The notes beneath the pieces are model-generated. The model was given only the letters and a program-made list of their open reading frames with translations, was not told where the DNA came from and did no database searches. A program made the translations under genes and the position numbers. Shown one piece after another: positions 52,311 through 62,879 of a stretch of DNA of 64,000 nucleotides. Position 1 is the stretch's first letter. Each line of letters opens with the position of its first letter. The DNA lies in assembly GCA_949316235.1 (NCBI GenBank), contig OX438744.1, positions 40,219,278 through 40,283,277 on the forward strand. Direction: 5' to 3'. Source of the stretch: Oegoconia quadripuncta. Lineage: Eukaryota; Arthropoda; Insecta; Lepidoptera; Autostichidae.

Positions 52311-52586
52311 ATATTGGGCCTTTACCTATGAAATGGGATTTTTTTTCTCCGTAACAGGAACTTACCTCTCAATATAATCAACATTTCTTGTGGTCCGAAT
52401 CGTATTTCAAGGCAAACGTCGTTCGAGGTGCTCATGTAATATGAACCGATTTACGTAAGCACAAAAGTCCTATTGACGTTACGATGACAGCGCTCACGCC
52501 ATCCTTGCTCCGAACCGTGAGCTAGATAGCGTGTGTCGATGTAGCGCCGGAATTTATAATTTGAATATAATTTAATAATTTGAATA

Positions 52587-53020
52587 AATATTGGGTCTTT
52601 ACCTATGAAATTGGAGTTTTTTTTCTTCGTTAATCATATGTACCAATTCCTGCGATCTCCAAAGCTATATAAAAATTAGTTTTTTATTTGGAAAATGGAA
52701 TATTATTTCGAGGTTTCACATGAAATATTTTTTAATTTCCGGCCTAAATCACATAATAAAAAAAATTTGAACAGAGCTCTTTTCGTGTGCTTCCCATAAT
52801 CATTTCTTAGATTCGCTGAAACTTTTGTAAAGCGGTTACTTTTAAAAATTAACGATGCCGATACTTAACTTAATGTTATCCGATAATACACACGAAGTTT
52901 AGCTAAATTTGGATTTGACTTTCCAAAAAAAAAAATCAAAAATGTCTGTATGGAGGAAAGAGTCTTAATGAAATTGTTCATACAAAACGCCAATTTCATG
53001 GGTAAGGACCTAATACTATA
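52587..53020 (-). mobile_element. M1 mariner-type MITE, full length
   Basis: It starts TTGGGTCTTTACCTATGAAA and ends 'ccaatttcatgggtaaggac' then CTAA, flanked by TA on both sides. The best complete M1 copy; no ORF. A 30-bp M1 end also lies at 52314. Confidence 0.85.
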
Positions 53021-53107
53021 ATAAATTTCTATTTATTTGTTAAATATAACGCCCCAATAGACCGCTTTTGTTGGACTACTTACTTATCTACGAAAGACCT
53101 ATTCTTT

Positions 53108-53592
53108 TTTTTTTTTTTTTTTATATGAGAGAGCGGCAAACGAGCATGCGGGTCACCTGATGGAAAGCAATCACCGCCGCCCATGGACACCCGCAACACC
53201 AAAAGGGTCACAGATGCGTTGCCGGCCTTTGAGGAAGGTGTAGGCTCGCTTCTTGAAGGTTCCAATATTCGAACTATTCGAACTATTCGAGCTAATACCC
53301 GCTGCTCAATTTAACCGATACACTTCTCGCCGAAAATTAAATTTCCATCCACATCACCTGGATGAGTGGAAGTCTACCACTGTACGTTTCAAGAAACTTC
53401 TTACCACGTACGACCACCCTGTGGAACGGACTTCCGGCAGCGGTATTCCCGAACGAGTACGACATTGGAACCTTCAAGAAACGAGCCTACACCTTCCTCA
53501 AAGGCCGGCAACGCATCTGTGACCCTTTTGGTGTTGCGGGTGTCCATGGGCGGCGGTGATTGCTTTCCATCAGGTGACCCGCATGCTTATAC
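53108..53592. pseudogene. LINE-C 3' end duplicated head to head
   Basis: The minus half 53108-53262 carries the LINE-C 3' UTR and last codons. The plus half 53330-53592 carries [36 protein letters not shown] and [20 protein letters not shown]. The last about 120 bp of both are inverted copies. The spacer has a 'ttcgaactattcgaactatt' repeat. Confidence 0.75.
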
Positions 53593-54103
53593 AATATTTA
53601 TGTATGTTTATCCGTTTTCTATTATCCATAGTACAAGCTTTGCTTAGTTTCGGACTAGGTGATTGGTGTAAGTGTCCGAAATATTTATATATTTATTTAG
53701 TTGATATACAAAATCTTCCTTTCCATAAATTTAAAGATACATACATAACGTCACGAACCTTATCCCAAATGGGGTGGTCGGAGATATCCCAATCAATAGT
53801 GTTTGGGTGTTCAAAACATTAAGTATACTGATTGAAACAATATCCACGGTCCACCTTTTGTAAATATACAAAAATGCACATGTGACAGGGTGTGAGCCCA
53901 TCGCCGTTGAAACGTGCAAATCCACAGATGTTATTTGGTGGAAAATCCCTTAGTCGCTATTTACGACACCCACCCAACCAAACCGAGTACTTAAACATGT
54001 ACCCCGCTGGGGATCGAACCCGCGACCTCCGAATCGTAAACCCAATGTTGTTTGGGACTAGATGATTGGTGTAAGTGTCCGAAATATTTATTATTATTAT
54101 AGT
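53593..54103. mobile_element. Mosaic of five repeat fragments
   Basis: 53593-53700 S2 3' end (+). 53700-53738 LINE-A coding scrap (+, 'gatatacaaaatcttccttt'). 53737-53972 U2 (+). 53973-54055 S3 head (-, 'ggggatcgaacccgcgacct'). 54055-54103 S2 3' end (+, 'ctagatgattggtgtaagtg'). Confidence 0.65.
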
Positions 54104-54647
54104 GGAGCATAAGACTTTGAGCTGTGATACACATTTTGGAACCTCACCTAGCAAACCAGTGACATCTCAAGGGCGTATCTTATTGAATTACTGCCTTTCC
54201 GTTACAGCGTCAGCGGTGACGTCATCCACTAAGCCGGGCGTATTTATCAGTCTAGACAGCATAAGGCTTATTTGGGTGATGCCGGAATCTGGATAGCAAT
54301 AATGAACTGACTCGGTGAGCTTCGGCAATGCCTAGGGGAGAGCAATTAGTTGAAACAGAACGTGTTCGGTTGTGTGACTCGTATATCCGTTTCGCCGTAA
54401 ATTGTTGGAATTAATCATGTCGCAAGGGTGTATGTGATTTATGATTTAGGATGGAATACTGAGCGTTACATGTTATATGTAACTAGCTACAACCCGCGAC
54501 TTCTTCCATGTTGATCACGAAATAAAGTCGAAACTAACACTTTTACGTTTTACCTCCTTTTAAGCATCCTAGAAATTTAGATCTCCAAAAATTTAATATA
54601 CAAAGACATGGAAGAGACTGGTTACCCACAACACAGGGTCTCCTAGT

Positions 54648-54855
54648 GTTTTTTTTTTTATTAAAAACTGGTTTCGCTGTTGACTACAATCTCACCTGAT
54701 GGAAAGTGACGATGTAGCCGAAGATGTATCACGCGCACCCAAAAATGCCTATTCACTCTAGACTTGAAGATCCCAAGGTTGTAAGTGTCGGGAAAAACCG
54801 ACGCGGGCAGTGAGTTCGATACCTTAGCAGTCCGCATTATAAATGATGAAGCAAA
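54648..54855 (-). mobile_element. LINE-E 3' end, longest copy
   Basis: T-run, 'ctacaatctcacctgatgga', 'aaaatgcctattcactctag' and 'gcgggcagtgagttcgatac'. Possibly includes the final codons on the minus strand, without a clear motif. Confidence 0.6.
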
Positions 54856-54856
54856 A

Positions 54857-55006
54857 GATTTAGATAAGATGGTGGTACCTAGCCACCCTTAAAATGCCCT
54901 ACCACCAACCAAACAGAGTACTTAAACATGTACCCCGCTGGGGATCGAACCCACGACCTCCGAATCGTAAACCCAATGTTGTTTATATTGAGCCACGGAG
55001 GCGGTC
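54857..55006 (-). mobile_element. S3 SINE head half
   Basis: 'agatttagataagatggtgg', 'tgtaccccgctggggatcga' and 'tattgagccacggaggcggt'. Confidence 0.75.
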
Positions 55007-55126
55007 ACTAGCTGTTAGGTTCTGCTGCGTAGTATTCGTTCTAATACCAAATGCGTCACTCTTCTACAAGAACTTGTCACATTTCCTTAATAAAAAGTAG
55101 GCAGCCTATGTGTTAATCCAGATTGG

Positions 55127-55195
55127 GCCGAGCGCTATATGGGAAGAGCGCTATAATGGGCAGAGCGCTATATTGGGCAGAGCGCTTTATTGGCC
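55127..55195 (+). repeat. 17-bp tandem repeat centred on AGCGCT
   Basis: AGCGCT occurs at 55131, 55147, 55164 and 55181, each within TGGGCAGAGCGCTATAT-like units. Four units are visible. 55196-55582 has no recognised element. Confidence 0.75.
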
Positions 55196-55582
55196 AGGGC
55201 TCTGGAGCAAAATTGTTTTAGGAGATTATTGACAAAAATCAGGACCTTTAAAATTATAGGAAGTTACACCACATAAATTGCGTATTTTACTGGACTATTA
55301 CTGAGATACGTCCGGATAAACATAATGCTGTAAAACACAACACCCGTCGTTTTTCGTCGTGGGTTAAAAACAGTATCAACATCAGTTACATAGAACTAAG
55401 CGCATGAACAGATAGACGCGGATTTCCATTTTGTTTTATAATATTTTGAAATATAGCTACATGTATAACAAACTTAAATTTAAAAAAAGATAATTAGGAA
55501 GAGTAAGCCTCTGCCCTGGGGGTGCCGTACATAACATCCTTGAAGTTTCTTTTTCTCAGAACAGCTGGAGGTATCAACTTGA

Positions 55583-55866
55583 AATTAATGTAAAACCTAA
55601 GATCTGCGGCCTCATTATAAAAACTTCAAGTGTCTTATGTAAAACTATAAAAAGATATGGCCTTTTAAAGTATATTTTTCGACGACGATGACGACGACCT
55701 GTTTGGTGGTAGTGGTTAGCAACTCTGACCAGGGTTCGAATCCCGCTAGGGGCATATGTTTGTGTGATGAATACGGACATGTGTACCCGAGTTATGGATG
55801 TTTTCATTTAGAATAAGTAGTTATTTACAAAAAAAAAATATATTTATGTAGTATATCAACCATCTG
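55583..55866 (+). mobile_element. S1 SINE, second copy with shared flank
   Basis: The flank 55583-55690 and the head deletion match 48012-48375. The body is lost at 'tatatcaaccatctggtta' (55866), where M1 sequence begins. Confidence 0.75.
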
Positions 55867-56050
55867 GTTACTTTTAAAAATTAACGCTGCCTATACTTAA
55901 CTTAATGTTATCCGATAATACACACAAAGTTTAGCTAAATTTGGATTTGCCGTTCCCAAAAAAAAAAATCCAAAATGTTTGTATGGAGAAAACAGTCTTA
56001 ATGAAATTCTTCATACAAAACGCCAATTTCATAGGTAAGTACCTAATATA
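55866..56050 (-). mobile_element. M1 MITE, one half
   Basis: From 'ggttacttttaaaaattaac' to the end 'ccaatttcataggtaagtac' then CTAA. It joins the truncated S1 at a shared GGTTA. Confidence 0.7.
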
Positions 56051-56564
56051 ATATACATAATAATAATGTATTAATTCGAAGATTATTTCGTCTTTCGTTA
56101 CATTCACATAAACCTCTCTATCCCCACCATGACCCTTATATAAAGAAACTTCTACCTCCATACACAGATTACGAGGAATAAAAAATATGATCGACCAGAC
56201 GACAATCAAGTTACAGACGCGTAAACAAACACGATACAAACACACCGATGTAGTCCACCTTGGGGGGGGCCGATCGTAACTTCCGATCGTTAAAAGCGGT
56301 ACTAAATCGGAGGTAATATTAAATAAGTTGCACTACCGCTGCTTCGATATGGTTGGCAAAAATATTATGGGTATGTAATCTCGCTATTTGATAATCATAC
56401 AACGTTTCACTGAAATGTTATTAAACCGAAGGGGTCGGATATAGTATTTAGAACCTATGTCAATGATGAATGATGATGACACTTACACCAATCCTCTAGT
56501 ACCAAAGTAAGTAAAACAAAAAAAAAAGTACTACGTAACAGATAAAGATACATTTATTTTTTTA

Positions 56565-56628
56565 TTTTTTTTTTATATGAGAGGGCAGCAAACGAGCATG
56601 CGGGTCACCTGATGGAAAGCAAATGGAA
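56565..56628 (-). mobile_element. LINE-C tail fragment
   Basis: A T-run, then 'tatatgagagggcagcaaac' and 'gagcatgcgggtcacctgat'. 56640-56890 begins 'tatacagggtgaaaggt', an unclassified sequence. Confidence 0.55.
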
Positions 56629-56942
56629 AACATATACATTTATACAGGGTGAAAGGTAAAACCATAGATTCCTGTTAAGGTGTGATAGTAGACATGATTT
56701 GCAATAAATACATCCCGATAAAGTAGTGTCGAAAGATAACAGTTTGTGAGATATAATTATTTTTTCGATATTTTTCAAAAAAACCCGAGCTGACCTCTTA
56801 AAAACCCTTGAGACTCTTGGCCGGTTTTGACATGACACCCATAAAAAGAGAGGGCTAAGTCTTCCACCAAGCAGGAAATCATATGCACGTAGAAAATATA
56901 ACAGTAATATTTTCAGTATAATTTGTAAAAGAAAAAAAAAAT

Positions 56943-57515
56943 ACTGTAAGGAAAAAATAGGGTATAATAGAGGTAAGTGAAATAAAAGTTATTGACATAG
57001 ATAGTTTTTTTTTCTCTCAAAACAATTATCGACCCACGCGCCTGCCGGAGATTGATATGTGACTGGCGGTAATCTTAGTGTTCCAATCATGCGAACATAT
57101 TTTCTCTAAGTTTCTTTTTATTAATTTAATTATGTGATTATGTAGAATAAGGCTACAAACGTGACCGTCAAATGACAAAATGTGTTATTTTGGTTTATGG
57201 TTTAAAAAAAAATTTTTTTTTCTTTATTTTTTTTTTATATGAGAGGGCGGCAAACGAGCATGCGGTTCACCTGATGGAAAGCAATCACCGCCGCCCATGG
57301 ACACGCGCAACACCAAAAGAGTCACAGATGCGTTGCCGGCCTTTGAGAAAGGTCTACACCTTTCTTGAAGGTTCCAATGTTGTACTCGTTCGGGAATACC
57401 GCTACAGGAAGTGTGATTGATGTATTTAAGCTATGTACCGTTCCACAAACTAACTATGCCAATATCTTCTATTTCACTTACCTAATATGCCTTATTTTTT
57501 CCCTTACGGTAAAAA
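56943..57515. mobile_element. Inverted-repeat element holding LINE-C
   Basis: Arms of about 65 bp (56943-57007, 57449-57515): 'aggtaagtgaaataaaagtt' and 'attgacatagatagttt' recur as diverged complements. The centre contains LINE-C DNA at 57225-57415. Confidence 0.55.
57225..57415 (-). mobile_element. LINE-C 3' end
   Basis: 'tatatgagagggcggcaaac', 'accgccgcccatggacacgc' and 'gaaggttccaatgttgtact' up to 'gaataccgctacaggaagt'. Confidence 0.7.
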
Positions 57516-57877
57516 AAATCATCCGGTATAAGGAATGAGAAAGTAAAATCAAGAGACACAGTCATAAATTATCAGCAACCATTGAAGGTCGGAGAACCGA
57601 ATAAAACTAATTTGAACCCAGAAACCCCCTGAAAAGGAAGGAGGAAGCGTAGAGCATAAACTACTCGAAGGAGACGCAAAGCGAGGGACTGTAAAAAGTC
57701 TATATCCAGGGTGTAAATCTAAGACGAAGAATCCGGCTGTAGAAACGGTAATTCAAGTTTTGCCTTTAATTAATTTAAAACCACCATTCATTGGAAACTA
57801 TGTGCCAAAGGTTATTAATAATTTCTGACTATACATATAGATCCTTTATTTCTTTTGTCGAATCATAAATTGTAAAA

Positions 57878-58080
57878 ATACATACATAACGTCACGACCT
57901 TTATCCCAGATGGGGTGGCCAGAGATATCCCAACAGAAGTGTTTGGGTGTTCCAAACGTTAAGAGTTGAATGATTGAAACAACATCCACGGTTCACCTTG
58001 TGAAATATACGGAAATACACACGTGACAGGCGGTGAAACGTGCAAATCAATAGATGTTTTGTGGTGAAAACCCACCCAAG
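57878..58080 (+). repeat. U2 repeat copy, long
   Basis: 'cataacgtcacgacctttat', 'gatggggtggccagagatat', 'aacatccacggttcaccttg' and 'gatgttttgtggtgaaaac'. Confidence 0.65.
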
Positions 58081-58134
58081 GGAAGGGACGGGTTGGTTCT
58101 ATTCTATTTGAGTGCCAAAACCACGCAGCACTTG

Positions 58135-58290
58135 TGAAAATACTTATTTAAAAAGAGCAACCCCACAGTTTCTTGCTCGTTCTTCTCTGGGGAGTTTGCC
58201 TCGTGAATGAGCGATAATTGTATGTCATGACGTTTTCAAATGTTATTTTTATAACTTGCGAAATAAAACTTTTTTCAATTTGAGTTGAGT
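58135..58290 (+). mobile_element. LINE-A-related 3' tail
   Basis: 'aaagagcaaccccacagttt', 'gctcgttcttctctggggag' and 'gcgaaataaaactttttt'. Same subfamily as 25570-25975. Confidence 0.65.
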
Positions 58291-58309
58291 TCGAGGTAAA
58301 TAATACTGG

Positions 58310-58440
58310 ATGGATGGATAAAATAAGTAATGAGTATGTAAGAGGAAGTTTAAAAGTGGCACCCGTGACAGAAAAGATGAAAGGAAACCGTTTAGCTTAG
58401 TATGGACATGTTATGAGGAGGGATGAAACGCATGTGACTA
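58310..58440 (+). pseudogene. RTE-like LINE fragment
   Basis: 'ataaaataagtaatgagtat', 'gtttaaaagtggcacccgtg' and 'gaaaccgtttagct' correspond to the EYVRGSLKVAPV and NRLA region of the 33640 element, with a stop after NRLA. Confidence 0.6.
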
Positions 58441-58443
58441 ATG

Positions 58444-58988
58444 CCCGTATGAATAAACCATTGAGAACAGTCTTGTGACCGGTCTCAAGTAAACGTGTTA
58501 ATTAATAAACCTAACTTGAGACTTGGACCTCAATCACACATGATGTTAAGTGAAGGTGAGGTCGAAGGTGGAGCATTCTTATTTGGTGGACTGGCTATTT
58601 TATCTATAACAACCGAAACACAACAATGCTGTTAACCATAACAATGCTGTCTGCCGCTTAGGATTAATAAACCGTTCTCAAGATTGAGAACAGTCTTGTG
58701 ACTGGTCTCAAGTAAAGATGTTGATTAATAAACCTAACTTGAGACCTGAAAACCACTTGCATACTCAAGTAGTACTCACTTGAGAGGTGCGCGTATTAAT
58801 AAACGAAACTCAAGACAATCATTCATTCGCCGCTGAGGCGAATACTTGAGAAGTGATCTCAGCTAAGTAGACATCAAGATTGGTTTATAAATTAGCACGG
58901 AGCTTGAGATAGCGTCAAGACGCATCTCGGTTCAGTCGTTCATTCTCGGTACAGCCTCAAGACTTCTATTGAGATTGATTTATTAGAC
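58444..58988. mobile_element. Two M2 copies around an S3 fragment
   Basis: 58444-58530 is the first part of M2 ('gcccgtatgaataaaccatt'). 58531-58660 is S3 on the minus strand ('ggacctcaatcacacatgat'). 58661-58988 is a nearly full M2 with its five internal ATTAATAAAC/CTCAAG motifs. This layout resembles the S3-M2 nest at 21430, so it may derive from a related insertion. Confidence 0.7.
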
Positions 58989-59463
58989 TGGGTTCTTACG
59001 GAATTGTACTGCACATTTTTTGCAGGGTGAATTTTTCCAAATGCGCATTGGGCAAGTCCTCTCATATCAATTCCCATATAGAAATATTTGCAAAATGTAA
59101 ATACTTATTAGTTTTAATTTCCCCGAGTTTTACCGCGTGTTGTGTCATGCATAGGGGTAATAATAATTAATTCTGCGCAGTGTTGTTTATTATTCTTCAG
59201 ACTGCACAGTAATATGTCAAACTTTATAATTGGCTTAATAAGTATGTAATTTATTTTAAGTAATATATAAGGATATGCTGTAAAGTTTGTTGAAAGAAAT
59301 AAACATTTTCGTTGTGAACTTCACTGTGTGGCAGAAGATACACAAAACTCCTGTAACCATTTCAATCAATAACTTCTGCATGTAATTGAAAAAAAAAACC
59401 ATGTGAAAAGCTTCATGACTTAAACAAACAATGTTTCAAAAATATAAAGAAGCTAATAATTAA

Positions 59464-59700
59464 AAGACGACCGATTGGTGTAGTGGATAGTGACCCTGTC
59501 AGCGAAACCAACGGTTGAGGGTTCGAATCTCGCGACGGGTAAATGTTTGTGTGATGAATATGAACATTTATTCCTGAGTTATGGATGTTTATATAAATAT
59601 TTATGTGTTTATCCGTTATCTTGTATCCATAGTACAAGCTTTGCTTAGTTTGGGACTAGATGATTGGTGTAAGTGTCCGAAATATTTATTTATTATTTTT
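59464..59700 (+). mobile_element. S2 SINE, complete
   Basis: 'gacgaccgattggtgtagtg' (A box), 'gagggttcgaatctcgcgac' (B box), 'gtttatccgttatcttgtat' and end 'taagtgtccgaaatatttat' with TTA tail. Confidence 0.8.
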
Positions 59701-59841
59701 ATTATTATTATTTATTTAATTATTATTTTATATAATATTTTCAAGGAGATCGTAGTGTCTTCTACGACACAATAGAGTTTAAAGTGGTAATTTGAATTCA
59801 ATATTATACGTTTTTATAAGTAATTACTTACACTATAATTA

Positions 59842-60052
59842 AATAAATATTTCGGACACTTACACCTATCATCTAGTCCTATGGATACTAGATAACGGAT
59901 AAAATATATAAATAATTATATAAATATCCATGACTTCCGAATAAATGTTCGTATTCATCACACAAACATTTATCCCTGACGGGATTGGAACACGCAACCC
60001 TTTGGTTTCACTGACAGGGGTACTACACACAACACCGACTGGTCGTAAAAAA
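59842..60052 (-). mobile_element. S2 SINE, minus copy
   Basis: 'atttcggacacttacaccta', 'tggatactagataacggata', a drifted B-box complement 'gggattggaacacgcaac' and 'aacaccgactggtcgt'. It faces the plus copy 150 bp away. 60055-60800 beyond it has no recognised element. Confidence 0.75.
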
Positions 60053-60929
60053 AAAATTATTAGAAAATATTTTCAATGTATCACTGACAGGTATTCCCAT
60101 CATATGCAAAAGTTAGGAACTTTAAGGTTATCAAAAGCTTAAACCTAACATACTATATCCGTATAAGGTTAATAAGAAACTACAATACTATAAAAGAAAA
60201 AACAATTTCCAAAAGACAGTGAAATTGATAAAATTGTTTTCCATGATGCGATACATCAACCGACTCGAGTTGCAACTATTACATTTCTTCATAAAGTTAC
60301 GATAATAACAAGATATGTAGTAATATTAAGTGATAGTAACGGATTATTACATCCCTAAAAAACCGATACGAAGTAGGTAATAAAATAGGACTTAAACGAA
60401 GTACTCGTAGTACGTCGAAAGACAAACTTAATGTTAAAACTTTGGAACACCAAGCCAGAAAAACGAGAAAGGGGAATCATGTAGACACGACAATAAAGAT
60501 CGTATAGTGGTTCAATAAACTTAAATACTCGTAATACCCATTGGCAACCCTTCTGGTAAAAGGAAAAGAGTGACTGCATAGCTATATATATGTGTGACTG
60601 TTAAAATTTGCTAGACAAGTTGCAGCTTCTTTATTTTTTCTTCTGCAATTGCTTTTATATCATCTTCGACGTCTTGGACATTCGAAATTTAAGTAAATCT
60701 CCATAACAATAAACGAGATACATCTTAGCGTAATCAAATAAAAATATATCATGCAGTATTATAATCCAACGCTTGACTACATAACCTAATAAGAAACCGA
60801 GCCGGCAACAAAATTGAGGTTATGCAGGCCGTATTCGCTCCAAAGCGTACTAGACTTGATATTCACGTCATCCACGCTTCGATTGCTCCACAACCGTCCA
60901 AGACGGTCAGTGAAGTCTGCCGGAGTTTA

Positions 60930-61160
60930 TAGGCGAACGTTTGCGGGTGGCAAGAGGTCATCTCGCCAACCGGGGTGCGGGGCGCGACGGGCCGTCGCAG
61001 GCAAATGATACTCGCGAGCGAGGAGCGACGCGCCCCGCATCGATCCACATGGCTGTTCTGCCGGCCCGCAGCACCCCTCCCGCCTCCACACCCCCCACCG
61101 CCCCAGACACAAACACCCGCACGCATAGACGCATAGACACGCACACAGCCCGCGGCCTGA
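60930..61160. promoter_or_regulatory. CpG-rich region, possible promoter
   Basis: 'ggggtgcggggcgcgacggg', 'ctcgcgagcgaggagcgacg' and 'cgccccgcatcgatccacat' give a strong CpG-rich island followed by a C/A-rich run (61070-61145). No repeats. It lies about 650 bp before the candidate first coding exon. Open frames here are artefacts of composition. The promoter role is inference. Confidence 0.4.
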
Positions 61161-61799
61161 TCTAATGTGTTCTGCCAAATGATCCGTTGAGAATATTAAG
61201 TCGTCTATGTAGTTGAAAACGGATATTCATTGAAATGGGAAATCATTTGGTGCGGCCTCACTTATAGTTGTCTTAATCAATTATCTTAATTCAGATACTC
61301 ATGCCCTAATCTATTCTAGACAATTCCTTCGTGAATTAATTTAAAACGTCTAATAAGGAAAGATTGAAGATTCATTTAAATTTGCAGAAACGCCTTAGAC
61401 AGATCTGTTTGTGAATAATTTATAAATTATAAAGCATTTATTATTACATAATTGCACAAAATAAAGTTTTTGTTTATAAAATCAGCAGGTTGTAAAGGTT
61501 TTCCATTAGTGGAAGCGTGCGTTCCGACCCCTCGGAGGGGGGGTTAATTGAGCTCAGAGCCACGTGGCAGCAATTATTTACCTTCAGGTGCGCCACGTGC
61601 GCTGCTTGCCCTTCGCTATCCTCCTCCGTCACGTCACCAAACACACGGAATTTCAACTCCAAATATTACTACAGTAACACTGAAATTACAGTAACGTCTA
61701 CATCTAAAAGGATTCCTATATCTAAACAATCTACTAGTCTAAAATATAAAACTACTGGCGAAGCATTGCGGAGGGGTTAACTAAAAATGAAGAAATAAG

Positions 61800-61866
61800 A
61801 TGGTGAATTTACAGACATTAATGTTTCTGCTAGGAGCAGTACTATCAATATGGACTTTAGGATACG
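61800..61866 (+). CDS. Candidate first coding exon, signal peptide
   Basis: ATG at 61800 with A at -3, encoding MVNLQTLMFLLGAVLSIW then TLGY and one extra base, followed by GTAATA as a possible splice donor. The segment LMFLLGAVLSIWTL is a clear hydrophobic core, so the product would be secreted or membrane-anchored. It is 22 codons plus one base. The frame stops soon after if not spliced (GNKV then stop). A tiny upstream ATG (MKK then stop) ends just before it. The rest of the gene would lie beyond 64000. No transcript evidence is available. Confidence 0.4.
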
Positions 61867-62479
61867 GTAATAAAGTCTAGTTACGTTTCTCAACCAAACT
61901 ACGGCATATAAAAGTACATTACGATTGAAATCTATGTGGTTTGTGGTAAGTACTACAGCATCTACGAATGCTAGAAGTACTTATTGTAGTAAGTGCTATA
62001 TAACGTGTGATTGATGTGTTACTATATCATATTAGAATCGCTTGCAATACATGAACCTAAATAATATGAAAATCGCAAATGCCATGCGAAATCGCATGCG
62101 GTCAATACAGATGACATAATAATTTTACGAGATGACATTAAATTTTAATGACAGTGATAAATAGATATACATAGACGATTATATGGTAAGCGGTAAATAT
62201 AACTACGACTACGGAAGCGTTGCCTGGTTTTGAATACAAAAATGTAGCATTGGAGCGGTCCAGAGACGGCTCCACAAATCTAGGGCACGTGATCTGCAGG
62301 CACACGCGGCCGCAGGATCTCAACTCACATTAGCCCCAAACTGGTACAGTCCGAGAGAGTCTTATTCTACGGTGTAAAAAAAGTGTTAGCACAGTCAACA
62401 GTGACAGAAGATTCTTCTAGAACTAGGATATGAACGCGAATTGAGGTTCCGCGGAGTCCTCATTTGGTTAGTGTTGCGT

Positions 62480-62560
62480 CATAAGACGTGCGTTGCGCGC
62501 GGCAGCGAAGGCCCGACTGAGGCGCCGGCCCGCCCCGCCCCGCGCCCGCGCTCTCCGCTG
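62480..62560. promoter_or_regulatory. CpG-rich island
   Basis: 'gacgtgcgttgcgcgcggca', 'gcgccggcccgccccgcccc' and 'gcgcccgcgctctccgctgc'. Sharp GC rise in AT-rich DNA with no repeat. It lies downstream of the candidate signal-peptide exon, so it could be an alternative or opposite-strand promoter. The 128-codon plus frame crossing it is not convincing. Confidence 0.35.
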
Positions 62561-62879
62561 CATCCTTCAAACGCTCCCTAATAATCGGGAGAAAATACAA
62601 CATACAGTTGCAATCCGAGCCCGCACACTGCTCTTTTTTGGCGATGAGACCGGCGGTAATTTCATCAGCTCATTGGCCAGTTTCTTGAACCCGACCGTCG
62701 TTATTTCGTTTGAATGCAATTTTGTTCCCGAGCGAATTTTAGTCTCCGAAGCCTCGATTTGTTGGACGCTTTTTTTCGTGTTTCTGTTGTCAAGTCAAAG
62801 GAGTGACTGCGCTGTCGCCTCGTATTTTAGAGCACTATTGACTATGAATATAGATGTTTCATTTTCATGTAAAATATGA

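Noticed and set aside
60814..61178. Several overlapping frames on both strands
   Set aside because: They overlap in five frames in GC-rich DNA, which is expected from low stop density; no domain is visible.
61580..61690. Minus-strand exon ending in AAG/GTAAAT (FRVFGDVTEEDSEGQAAH)
   Set aside because: The donor looks good and residues are acidic and protein-like, but no clear acceptor or homologue was found and it overlaps the region upstream of the plus-strand candidate exon.
62493..62879. 128-codon plus-strand frame in the CpG-rich region
   Set aside because: The first part is Arg/Pro/Ala composition from CpG DNA and the rest has no motif. It is more likely noncoding or UTR.
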